From positions 1-64,000 of the forward strand of contig DWZH01000069.1 in NCBI GenBank assembly GCA_019118275.1: a stretch of DNA of 64,000 bases, given 5' to 3'. Positions 1 through 8,066 of this stretch are shown here, one piece after another. Position 1 is the stretch's first letter. The number at the start of each line of letters is the position of its first letter. Both the position numbers and the translations under genes were made by a program. The notes under the pieces were generated by a model. It had not been told where the DNA came from and did no database searches. It was given only the letters and a program-made list of their open reading frames with translations. This DNA is from Candidatus Brachybacterium merdavium. Its GTDB lineage: Bacteria > Actinomycetota > Actinomycetes > Actinomycetales > Dermabacteraceae.

Positions 1-1587
1 GTGGTCGCGCACGGCGACCGTGTCCGGCGATGACAGGCTGTTCCAGGCGTTGACGTCCTCGACGTCACCACCGAGGGTGCGGATGCGGGCGAGCCGGGGC
101 GTGGCCGCCTCCGAGCCGTCGAACCGGGGCCGCAGCCGGATCCGCTCCGAGCGGTGGCGATTCACCACCGCCAGGCAGATCGCCCCGTCCTCCGCCCGGG
201 TGGCGACCACGTCGACGAAGGGCACCGTCATCGGTGCCGTCGGCTGCATGCCGTCGCGGTCCCGGCTGTCGCCGAGGCGGACGTCCATCGATCGTGCCGG
301 GCCGTCGACCACGGTCGGGAGCACCGTCCGGCCGGTGTGGTGCCGGTACAGGTGCCACACGTGGTACAGGGTCGAGCCGACGGCGCCGCCCGGGCGGGCG
401 ACCACGATCCCGTTGGCGTTCAGGAGGTTGACCGGGTTGGCCATGGTGACGGCGGAGGCATTGCCTGCGCTGCGATGGATGGCATGGAGCACTCCCGCGG
501 AGAACACGGCATCGCCGAGCGTTCGCGGGCTGTATCTGCTGACCCGGGTGCGGAGCGGGAGTTCGTCCGTCGCTCTGGTCTCCCGCTCGGCGATCCCGCC
601 GTCGGCTCCCGCCCGGGGCTCGGGCCAGGAGGCCGGCTCCAGGTGGCGCATGTTCCACTCGTCGATCACCAGCTGGGGGACGTGATCCAGGCCCACATCG
701 GAGGAGATCTGTGCGACCAGTTGGGAGTAGCGGGAGATCTCGCGTTCGAAGTACAGCGACTGGGCGACCACGTTCTCGTAGTCGTCACCGGTCATCAGGT
801 GGTTGCTGGCCCCGTAATGGTGCAGGGACAGGTGGTCGAGGAAGCGGCCGGCCGTCGCCAGCACGGGCGTGGTCCACCGCTCCTGGTCCCAGGGGATGCC
901 CACCCCGATCAGCTGGATACTCGGGTCGACCGCCCGCATGAAGCGCGCGTGCTCGGCGGCGTCCTCGGCATATCGCTGTGCGCTGCGGTGGCCCATCTGC
1001 CATGGCCCGTACACCTCGTTGCCCACGCCCCAGTACCGGACCCGCCACGGCTCCTCTCGGCCATTGCTGCGGCGCCGGCGGGTCATGGCCGTGTCCCTGA
1101 GCCCGTTGGTGTAGTCCACCCAGCGCACGGCCTCGTCGACGTCACGCGCGGAATGGGCGAGGTAGGCCTCCGCGTCGACGGCCTGGCACCAGGCCAGGAA
1201 CTCGTCGGTGCCGAAACGGTTGGTCTCGATCTCGCCCCAGGCCAGCTCGCGCCGTTCGGGACGCTGGTCGCGGGGGCCGATGCCGTCCTCCCAGTGGTAG
1301 GCGGAGGTGAAGTTCCCGCCTGGCCAGCGGATCGGCCCCGGACGCAGCTCCTTGACCAGGTCGAGCACATCGGCGCGCATGCCGTTCAGCAGTCCGGGCT
1401 CCTGGATCGAGAGCTCGGAGCCCTCGTCGAACACCCCTCCCTCGATGTTCCCGAAGAAGGCGGATTCGAGGAAGTGGCCGTAGATGTCATCGCTGACGGT
1501 GCCCAGCGCTCTGTGGGTGTCGATGTCGACGGCGGCTTCCCGCAGAATGGTGTGCTCAGCATCGGTGTCGGCATTCAGGTCAGTCAT
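1..1587 (-). CDS. GH51 alpha-L-arabinofuranosidase (C-terminus beyond window)
   Basis: Predicted intracellular retaining alpha-L-arabinofuranosidase that releases arabinose from imported oligosaccharides. The frame is open for 529 codons to the window edge, close to the usual GH51 length of about 500, so little is missing. Near residue 86 it reads IRWPGGNFTSAYHWEDGIGP, typical of the family. The acid/base is Glu191 in WGVGNEVYGPWQ and the nucleophile Glu310 in VIDEWN. There is no signal peptide. The start at 1587 follows GGAGG with good spacing; an in-frame ATG at 1611 overlaps the permease stop but has a poorer site. It is the last visible gene of the binding protein-permease-permease operon. 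Oddity: around residue 143 the usual NxGxG segment before the EA..W motif reads AHSARD. Assignment is from motifs. Confidence 0.9.
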   Translation of the reverse strand, partial: MTDLNADTDAEHTILREAAVDIDTHRALGTVSDDIYGHFLESAFFGNIEGGVFDEGSELSIQEPGLLNGMRADVLDLVKELRPGPIRWPGGNFTSAYHWEDGIGPRDQRPERRELAWGEIETNRFGTDEFLAWCQAVDAEAYLAHSARDVDEAVRWVDYTNGLRDTAMTRRRRSNGREEPWRVRYWGVGNEVYGPWQMGHRSAQRYAEDAAEHARFMRAVDPSIQLIGVGIPWDQERWTTPVLATAGRFLDHLSLHHYGASNHLMTGDDYENVVAQSLYFEREISRYSQLVAQISSDVGLDHVPQLVIDEWNMRHLEPASWPEPRAGADGGIAERETRATDELPLRTRVSRYSPRTLGDAVFSAGVLHAIHRSAGNASAVTMANPVNLLNANGIVVARPGGAVGSTLYHVWHLYRHHTGRTVLPTVVDGPARSMDVRLGDSRDRDGMQPTAPMTVPFVDVVATRAEDGAICLAVVNRHRSERIRLRPRFDGSEAATPRLARIRTLGGDVEDVNAWNSLSSPDTVAVRDH

Positions 1588-1607
1588 CAGGTGGTCCTCC
1601 GTGGGGG

Positions 1608-2558
1608 TCATTGCTTCACCGCTCCGGCGATGGAGTCGACGAACTTGTTCTGCAGCGCGACGAAGACGATCATGACGGGCACCAGTGAGATCATGGCGGC
1701 CGCGGCCATGCCGGGCCAGTCCGTGCCGTACTCGCCCACGAACGCGGTCATCCCGACCGCGAGGGTTCGCAGGCTCGGCTCGCTGAGCGTGAACACCAGC
1801 GGCAGCAGGTAGTTGTTCCAGGCGAACAGGAACGTCAAGATCACCACGGTCGCGGTGATCGGCCAGGCAAGTGGCAGCATCACCTGGAAGAAGATGCGGA
1901 AGTGGCCGGCCCCGTCGAGCCGGGCACACTCTTCGAGCTCCTGGGGAAGGCCTCGGAAGTATCCGGCGTACAGGAGGGTCGAGGCGATCTGGCCTCCCGC
2001 CCCGAGACCCAGGATCACGCCCAGGTGAGTGTTGAGAAGGCCCATCTGGTCTGTCAGCTGCACGACCGGGATGATGGTGTACCCCTCGGGGAGGAAGAAG
2101 GTCACCAGGAAGATGATGATCAGAAGCTTCTTCCCAGCGAAGGAGTAGCGGCCGAGGACATAGCCGGCCAGTGCGCTGCGCACCACGATCAGGACCACGG
2201 TGCCTGCCGTGATGGCGATCGTGTTCAAGAAGTACCGGTCGAAGCCTGCGACGGTCCAAGCGCGGGCGTAGTTATCCCAGATTGGCTGATCGGGGAAGAG
2301 CCCGAGCCCGGAGCCGAAGATCTCTCCAGGGGTCTTCAACGATGCGGAGAGCAACCAGATGAAGGGATAGATCCACAGGATCGCCGCCAGGAGCAGTCCG
2401 AGGAAGACCAGTAGGTTTCCGGGGCGGGCGAGCAGAGTGCGTCCGCGGCGCACTCGCGGCCGTCGCACGGTCGGCGAAGGGTTCTGCGCTACATGGAGGG
2501 CACGGGGGTGGCTCGGGCCGGAGTCATCGATCTGTGCGGAGGTGAAGGAGTTGCTCAT
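1608..2558 (-). CDS. Carbohydrate ABC transporter permease, MalG type (CUT1)
   Basis: Inner-membrane permease of 316 residues for sugar uptake, pairing with the permease encoded just upstream. Six membrane segments can be seen, the first near residue 50 (LLVFLGLLLAAILWIYPFIW). The cytoplasmic EAA loop reads EELEECARLDGAGHFRIFFQ, the site where the ATPase docks. A hydrophilic, Arg-rich tail of about 45 residues precedes the first helix. It overlaps the upstream permease by an ATGA junction at 2555-2558, so translation is probably coupled. No ATPase gene is present in the operon, so a shared MsiK-type ATPase elsewhere is inferred. Substrate is not shown by sequence; the neighbouring GH51 suggests arabino-oligosaccharides. 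Confidence 0.92.
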   Translation of the reverse strand: MSNSFTSAQIDDSGPSHPRALHVAQNPSPTVRRPRVRRGRTLLARPGNLLVFLGLLLAAILWIYPFIWLLSASLKTPGEIFGSGLGLFPDQPIWDNYARAWTVAGFDRYFLNTIAITAGTVVLIVVRSALAGYVLGRYSFAGKKLLIIIFLVTFFLPEGYTIIPVVQLTDQMGLLNTHLGVILGLGAGGQIASTLLYAGYFRGLPQELEECARLDGAGHFRIFFQVMLPLAWPITATVVILTFLFAWNNYLLPLVFTLSEPSLRTLAVGMTAFVGEYGTDWPGMAAAAMISLVPVMIVFVALQNKFVDSIAGAVKQ

Positions 2559-3550
2559 TTCATCGCTCCTGTCGCTCGTCGAGCCCAGCGGACGCCCACG
2601 GCTTGGCCCACGGCCAGCCCCATGGTCAGCAATCCGAACAGCACGGCGGCCGCCGAGGCGTAACCGAGTTGGGGCACGGTCGCTCCGAAGGCGGTGCGAT
2701 AGATGAAGATCTCGATGACTTCGGAGGAGAACGAGGGTCCACCTCCCGTGAGGGTGTACATCAGGTCGAAGACGTTCAGCGCACCGACGGTGTCGATCAA
2801 CGTGATGATCACGAGGAATGGGATGAGCAGCGGCAGGGTGATGTGGCGGAACTCGCGCCCCGGGCCGGCGCCGTCGATCATCGCCGCCTCACGCACATCG
2901 TCCGGAATGGTCTGCAGCGCCGCCAGCCAGTAGATCATCGTGATCCCGAGCCATTTCCAGACCCACACGGCAATACCTGCATACAGGGACGTGCCGGTGT
3001 TCGCGACGAAGTTCGCGGGAGAGTCGAGCAGCCCTGCGGTCACGAGCGCGATGCTGACCGGTCCACTGCTGTCCAGCAGCAGGGTGAACACCACACCGAT
3101 GATTGCGCCGGTGGTGACGACAGGCAGGAAGAACAGGGTGCGGAGGAACCCCTTGAACGGCGTCTTGCGGCGGTTGAGCAGGATCGCGAGGAACAGGGCG
3201 ATACCGACTCGCAGAGGCACTGCGCAGATCAGAAAGATCAAGGAGTTCCCGAAGGAGTTCCAGAAGAGACCGTCCGCCATGAGCCGTTCGAAGTTGTCCA
3301 GCCCGATGAATGTGCCGGTGGCGGCGAATCCCGGCCAGTCGAGAAGGGCGTACCACCAGGACGCCACCAATGGATAGACCGTGTATGCCCCGTAGCCGAC
3401 GATGGTGGGCAGCAGGAAGAGGTATATCCACCAGTCGCGCCGCAATCGTGCAAGGAGGCCCGGGGCAGCACGTGGTGTCACGTCCGGTGAAACAGCTTCA
3501 CTCTTTGCACCGGTTGCGGAACGGAGGAGTCCGGGATCAGCGTGCGTCAT
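2555..3550 (-). CDS. Carbohydrate ABC transporter permease, MalF type (CUT1)
   Basis: Inner-membrane partner of the MalG-type permease. The start chosen is ATG at 3550 (MTHADPGLLRS), overlapping the end of the binding-protein gene by 14 bases, giving 331 residues; the frame remains open further upstream but that stretch lies inside the binding-protein gene. The ribosome site before 3550 is weak (AGAG), consistent with coupled translation. First membrane helix at about residue 42 (IYLFLLPTIVGYGAYTVYPL). The EAA loop reads VREAAMIDGAGPGREFRHITLP. Second permease of the binding protein-MalF-MalG-GH51 operon. Confidence 0.9.
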   Translation of the reverse strand: MTHADPGLLRSATGAKSEAVSPDVTPRAAPGLLARLRRDWWIYLFLLPTIVGYGAYTVYPLVASWWYALLDWPGFAATGTFIGLDNFERLMADGLFWNSFGNSLIFLICAVPLRVGIALFLAILLNRRKTPFKGFLRTLFFLPVVTTGAIIGVVFTLLLDSSGPVSIALVTAGLLDSPANFVANTGTSLYAGIAVWVWKWLGITMIYWLAALQTIPDDVREAAMIDGAGPGREFRHITLPLLIPFLVIITLIDTVGALNVFDLMYTLTGGGPSFSSEVIEIFIYRTAFGATVPQLGYASAAAVLFGLLTMGLAVGQAVGVRWARRATGAMK

Positions 3551-5060
3551 AGTCGCTCTGCTCGTAGTCCCGAGTCGGGTCCCAGTTCTCGAACACCCAG
3601 GCTCCCAGATCGATCTCGGCATCCTTCTGGACAGACTCGATGGCACGGTCCCGCTCCTGGCTGACCGCGTCGCGGAAGTGGGTCAGCCCTCCCTTCACGT
3701 CGACGTCCTCGCCGGCGAGCATCGACTGGAGAAGGTCACCCGCATGGGGACGGATATCCCGCATCTCGGCCGCTACGCGCCACACCCCCGGCTGTCCGGC
3801 CTCGGGCGAGGGGGCTATGAGCACGTCATCTTCGAAGAACGAGATGCATTCGGCATAGGCGGGATGCACATCGGCCTCCTCGACCACCTCCAGCATCGCC
3901 GGCGGCTGATCCATCGCGCGAGCCAGCGCGGCCTGGAACTCACGCGTGCTCATACGGTGCAGAAGCTGGGATGCCGCCTCGGGCTCACGAGCGTCCGCGG
4001 ACACCCAGAAAACCCCTCCGGGCGGGCCTGAATAGATCGTATTGCGCTCGTTCTCCGGCCCGGGGAGGTGCCAGCACGAGATACCTCGCTCGACGGCCTC
4101 GGGTTCGTCGACCATGAGACCACCGATGAACCAGGCCCCCCAGGGGTAGATCGCGGCTTCGCCTGCCGCCCAGCGGGCGCGTGCGTCGCGCGGCCCCATC
4201 GATGGTGAGGCGGAATGCAGCAGTCCATCGTCGAGAAGAGACTTCAGGAACTCGAAGGTATCGAGGAAGGGTTGGGTGTCTTGGATGTACTCGCCACTGG
4301 TCCAGTCGATGGTGCCGGGAGCTCCGGCGGTCTGGGCCAGGCGAGTCACCAGCTGGTTCAGGTAGGCCGGGTCTTGGCCCGGAACGAAGATGCCCTCGGT
4401 GTCGGCGCCGTCCATCACTCGGCGTGTGATGTCGCGGAGCTCGTCCCAGGTCGCGGGCTCCTCCGCCGGATCGATGCCGGCCGCTTCCATGAGGGCCGTG
4501 TTGTACCACGGAACGTTCTCATGCCATCGCCCGGAGAACATGGGCACCGAGTACAGCTCGCCATCGAACCGGTGGATGCCGTCCAGGAGCTGATCCGCGA
4601 TCTCGGTGGATTCGAAGTCCGCGAACTCGCCGATCGGTTGGAACCACCCATTGCTCAACAGGGCGGCGGGTGAACTGTCCAGGCCTGCGAGGGAGTGGAC
4701 ATCGGGCAGCTGGGAGCTGCGGCGAGCGATCTGCAGGGCCTGACCCAGATCCTGGGCATCGAGCTGCTGTCGCTCGATCGTGATCTCTGAGTTCTCGCTC
4801 ATGAAGGGATCGAACAACTCATCCTCGAACGTCCCCGTCAGCGGACGGAACTGGTCCCACCACTGGAGGGTGCCGTCGCCCACGGGGGCCTCGCTCGCCT
4901 CACGGGCGGATTGTCCGCCGCCGGTGCACGCTGCGAGAGCTAGCGCCACAGCGCCGGCCCCCGAGGCGCCGAGCACTTGTCTGCGGCCGATGGTGCGTTG
5001 GGAGCCAGAGAGCGCATGGGGAGCGGAAGGGTGTGCGGTCGTGGTGCGCTGTGAAGCCAT
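3537..5060 (-). CDS. Extracellular solute-binding lipoprotein (family 1) for sugar ABC transporter
   Basis: Lipoprotein that captures the sugar outside the membrane and hands it to the two downstream permeases. The start at 5060 (MASQRT) has GAAGGA about eight bases upstream; a second ATG at 5069 is possible. The N-terminus has a twin-arginine-like RRQVLG followed by a lipobox ending at Cys45 (LALAAC). The mature part, about 460 residues, has the usual bilobal binding-protein look (QWWDQFRP, SGRWHENVPWYNTALM, YPWGAWFIGG). First gene of the minus-strand operon and divergent from the sulfatase; two LacI-type operators lie in the 244-base gap between them. Ligand unknown. Confidence 0.92.
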   Translation of the reverse strand: MASQRTTTAHPSAPHALSGSQRTIGRRQVLGASGAGAVALALAACTGGGQSAREASEAPVGDGTLQWWDQFRPLTGTFEDELFDPFMSENSEITIERQQLDAQDLGQALQIARRSSQLPDVHSLAGLDSSPAALLSNGWFQPIGEFADFESTEIADQLLDGIHRFDGELYSVPMFSGRWHENVPWYNTALMEAAGIDPAEEPATWDELRDITRRVMDGADTEGIFVPGQDPAYLNQLVTRLAQTAGAPGTIDWTSGEYIQDTQPFLDTFEFLKSLLDDGLLHSASPSMGPRDARARWAAGEAAIYPWGAWFIGGLMVDEPEAVERGISCWHLPGPENERNTIYSGPPGGVFWVSADAREPEAASQLLHRMSTREFQAALARAMDQPPAMLEVVEEADVHPAYAECISFFEDDVLIAPSPEAGQPGVWRVAAEMRDIRPHAGDLLQSMLAGEDVDVKGGLTHFRDAVSQERDRAIESVQKDAEIDLGAWVFENWDPTRDYEQSDYDAR

Positions 5061-5128
5061 GGTGTGCATCCTTCGTCGTCGTCGACTCAAGGTGGCGTCC
5101 GTCCGTGTACGACCGTGCGGACTCATGT

Positions 5129-5144
5129 ATGTTTGCGCTAACTT
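5129..5144. promoter_or_regulatory. LacI-type operator, copy 1
   Basis: ATGTTTGCGCTAACTT matches the perfect palindrome at 7994-8009 at 13 of 16 positions, centred on GCGC. It lies 69 bases upstream of the binding-protein start, where it would govern the minus-strand transport operon. Likely bound by the LacI regulator at 6869-7942. Confidence 0.7.
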
Positions 5145-5275
5145 ATGGGTGCTGGCAACAGTCCGTCAAGGACTCGACACGCATTCGTTACCAGATCCTG
5201 CGAGGTGACGCTGATGAAATACGGCGCCTCGCTCGCCGATCGACACCTGCGCTCCAGCCGCAGCGGCAGGGCGTA

Positions 5276-5291
5276 TTGTTTGCGCACACGA
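5276..5291. promoter_or_regulatory. LacI-type operator, copy 2
   Basis: TTGTTTGCGCACACGA matches 12 of 16 positions of the 7994-8009 palindrome with the same GCGC centre. It ends 13 bases before the sulfatase ATG, next to its ribosome-binding site, a position suited to repression. Confidence 0.65.
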
Positions 5292-5304
5292 GAAGGAAGG
5301 CTTC

Positions 5305-6828
5305 ATGACTGAGCACATGAACATGCTGTTTCTGATGACGGATCAGCATCGCGTGGACACCCTGGGCTGCTACGGCAACCCTCGTGCACGTACACCGAAT
5401 CTCGATGCCCTCGCCGCCGGCGGGACACGGCTGGACGCGAACTTCACCCCTTCGGCCATCTGCACCCCGGCGCGTGCGTCCCTGGCGACGGGAGTACTGC
5501 CATTCCGCCACGGGCTGCTGGCCAACTATGAGCGCAACGTCGGATACCCCGAGGAGCTCTCCGACGAGTTCACCCCGTTCTCCCAGCAGCTGAGAGAGGC
5601 CGGATACAACGTGGGCCTGCAGGGGAAGTGGCACGTCGGCAAGATGCGCGGGCCCGAGGAGTTCGGTTTCGACGGGCCGCACTACCCCGGCTGGCACAAC
5701 CCCATCACTCTCCCCGAATACAGGGCCTGGCTGGCGGAGCGCGGCCTTCCCGAGCCCGTCATCTCCGAGGAGGTGCGCGGCACGTTCCCGAATGGCGAGC
5801 CGGGCAATCTCCTGGCCGGGACCCTTGAGCAACCCGCCGAAGCCACCTTCGAGCACTTCCTGACAGATCGCACCATCGAGCAGCTCGAGCGCTATGCCAC
5901 GGACTTCCACGGCACGGGGCGACCGTTCTTCATGGCCACCCACTTCTTCGGCCCGCACCTGCCCTACCTCCTGCCTCGCGAGTACCTCGAGATGCACGAC
6001 CCCGAGGCGATCGAGCTGCCCGCCTCCGCCGCCGAGACCTTCGAGAACAAGCCCACGGTCCAGCAGCGATACAGCGAGCACTGGACTCACGACACCCTGG
6101 ACCCGCACACGCGTCGCTGGCTCATCGCGGCCTACTGGGGGTATGTGAAGCTGATCGATGAGCAGGTGGGCAGGCTCCTCGACACTCTGAAGAGACTGGG
6201 CCTGTGGGACCTCACAGCGGTCTCGTTCACCGCGGATCACGGCGAGTTCACCGGAGCGCACCGATTGCACGACAAGGGCCCGGCAATGTACGACGACATC
6301 TACCGCATCCCCGGCATCTGGCGGGTGCCCGGTGCCCCGCAGGACAACGTCTGCGAGGACTTCACCAGCCTGGTCGACTTCACCGCCACGATCCTTGATC
6401 TTGCAAGCGTGCAGGCGGATCCCGAGGCAGATGGTCGCAGCCTCTTGCCGCTGATCCACGCCGAGGAGCCGGTCGAGTGGCGCCAGGACATCACCGCGGA
6501 GTTCCACGGGCATCACTTCCCCTACCCCCAGCGCATGCTGCGGACCCGCACGCACAAGCTGATCATCAACCCCGAGAGCATCAACGAGCTCTATGACCTG
6601 GCCAATGATCCGCACGAACTGCACAATCGCTACTCGGACCCCGACTACCGCGAGATCCGCGACGGGCTGCTGCACCGGCTGTACGAGCAGCTCCGCAAGC
6701 GCGGCGACAATTTCCATCACTGGATGACCTCGATGTATCCGGTCGGCGGCAAGGGCTACGACACCTCATTGAGCGACTTCGAAGGGGAGAGTCATCAGGA
6801 GGAAGCGGTGGTCGGGCCCGAGAAGTAG
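5305..6828 (+). CDS. Sulfatase (alkaline-phosphatase superfamily, S1-type)
   Basis: Predicted sulfatase of 507 residues that removes sulfate esters from a glycan or small ester. The maturation motif is Cys53-Thr-Pro-Ala-Arg57 (AICTPARASLATG), the Cys type that needs a formylglycine-generating enzyme. Metal ligands are visible in LMTDQHR near residue 11 and in FTADHGEFTGAHRLHDKGP further on. No signal peptide is seen, so it acts in the cytoplasm on imported substrate. The ATG follows GAAGGAAGG. It is divergent from the ABC/GH51 operon and precedes the LacI gene by 40 bases. With GH51 next door a sulfated arabinose-containing oligosaccharide is a reasonable substrate, but choline-sulfatase-like or other specificity cannot be excluded. 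Confidence 0.9.
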   Translation: MTEHMNMLFLMTDQHRVDTLGCYGNPRARTPNLDALAAGGTRLDANFTPSAICTPARASLATGVLPFRHGLLANYERNVGYPEELSDEFTPFSQQLREAGYNVGLQGKWHVGKMRGPEEFGFDGPHYPGWHNPITLPEYRAWLAERGLPEPVISEEVRGTFPNGEPGNLLAGTLEQPAEATFEHFLTDRTIEQLERYATDFHGTGRPFFMATHFFGPHLPYLLPREYLEMHDPEAIELPASAAETFENKPTVQQRYSEHWTHDTLDPHTRRWLIAAYWGYVKLIDEQVGRLLDTLKRLGLWDLTAVSFTADHGEFTGAHRLHDKGPAMYDDIYRIPGIWRVPGAPQDNVCEDFTSLVDFTATILDLASVQADPEADGRSLLPLIHAEEPVEWRQDITAEFHGHHFPYPQRMLRTRTHKLIINPESINELYDLANDPHELHNRYSDPDYREIRDGLLHRLYEQLRKRGDNFHHWMTSMYPVGGKGYDTSLSDFEGESHQEEAVVGPEK

Positions 6829-6868
6829 GCTGGGACCGCGATTCGGCGCGACGGGAAAGGGGGACCGA

Positions 6869-7942
6869 TTGGCACGAAGGCCAGGCACCGGTGCGTCCAA
6901 GGGGGCGTCGATGTCCGACGTCGCCCGCCTGGCAGGAGTATCCGGTCAGACCGTCTCCCGCGTCGTGAACGACCACCCCGGGGTCGCCACCGAGACCCGT
7001 GAGCGAGTCGAATCGGCGATGCACCGTTTGGGGTATCGGGCCAACGCCGCCGCCCGCGCGCTGGCCACCGGGCGCTTCCGCACCATCGGCGTGGTCACGT
7101 TCAACCTCACCGCGGTCGGCAACATCCGGATCCTGGACGCGGTCATCTCGGAAGCCCAGTCACACGGGTACTCGGTCAACGTCGCGGTCGTGGACACCCC
7201 GACCGAGCATGACATTCGTGCCGCGGTGCGGGCGATGACCGATCGGGCCGTCGACGGCATCGTGGTGATCGAAGCTCGTGTGCTGGACACGCCGAACCTC
7301 CAACTGCCACAGGAGGTGCCGGCCGTCATCGCCGACAGCAGCGCCTCCCATGATCACCCCACCTTCGGGATGGACGAGGCTGCCGGAGCCCGGGCCGCAG
7401 TCGGCCATCTGCTCGAGCTGGGTCACCGCACCGTTCACCACCTTGCTGGCCCTACCGGCTCCAATCCAGCCGAACGCCGTCGCGCCGCGTGGCATCGGAT
7501 GCTGAAGCGAGAGGGACGCCCCGTGCCAGCCGTGGTCCACGGAGACTGGTCACCCCACTCCGGCTACCGCGGCGGGCTCGAGCTGCTCGAAGATCAGGAC
7601 GTCACAGCGATCTTCGCGGCGAACGACCAGATGGCCACCGGGGTGCTCCGTGCCGCCGTCGACCGGGGGCTGCGTGTCCCCGAGGATCTCAGCGTTGTCG
7701 GGTACGACGACCAGGACTTCGCGCCCTACCAGACCCCGCCCCTGACGTCGGTGAACCAGGACTTGGCAGAGGTGGGCCGCCGGAGCCTCAAGCACCTGCT
7801 CAAGCTCATCGAGGGCGAGCGCGGTCACGAAGCGAACCCTCCGGCCCGCGGCCACAGCAGCAGGTCCGCTGGGCGTCCTGTTCGGAACCTGGTGAAGCCA
7901 ACCCTCGTGGTGCGCGGATCCACCGCCGCCCCGAGTCGCTGA
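6869..7942 (+). CDS. LacI-family transcriptional regulator
   Basis: DNA-binding sugar-responsive repressor of 357 residues. The HTH and hinge run from about residue 15 to 65 (MSDVARLAGVSGQTVSRVVN, then ARALATGRFRTIGVV), followed by the periplasmic-binding-protein-like effector domain. A TTG start at 6869 is preferred because AAAGGGGGA lies just upstream; ATG at 6911 inside the HTH region is the alternative. It sits between the sulfatase and the secreted glycosidase. Three copies of an ATGTTTGCGCAAACAT-like palindrome at 5129, 5276 and 7994 are its likely operators. The last 35 residues are Arg/Ser-rich and poorly conserved in look. Confidence 0.93.
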   Translation: MARRPGTGASKGASMSDVARLAGVSGQTVSRVVNDHPGVATETRERVESAMHRLGYRANAAARALATGRFRTIGVVTFNLTAVGNIRILDAVISEAQSHGYSVNVAVVDTPTEHDIRAAVRAMTDRAVDGIVVIEARVLDTPNLQLPQEVPAVIADSSASHDHPTFGMDEAAGARAAVGHLLELGHRTVHHLAGPTGSNPAERRRAAWHRMLKREGRPVPAVVHGDWSPHSGYRGGLELLEDQDVTAIFAANDQMATGVLRAAVDRGLRVPEDLSVVGYDDQDFAPYQTPPLTSVNQDLAEVGRRSLKHLLKLIEGERGHEANPPARGHSSRSAGRPVRNLVKPTLVVRGSTAAPSR

Positions 7943-7993
7943 ATACACCCCGCCGCCGCATCAGCACCACCTCGAGGGGTTGACACCCAAAGC

Positions 7994-8009
7994 ATGTTTG
8001 CGCAAACAT
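7994..8009. promoter_or_regulatory. LacI-type operator, perfect palindrome
   Basis: ATGTTTGCGCAAACAT is a perfect 16-base palindrome with the central CG typical of LacI-family sites. It lies 58 bases before the secreted glycosidase start and just after the LacI gene. The two weaker copies at 5129 and 5276 share its core. Confidence 0.8.
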
Positions 8010-8066
8010 CTGGGAGGACACCACCGGTGCGGACCGGGTTTCGATCAACGACGGAGTGTGAATCTC

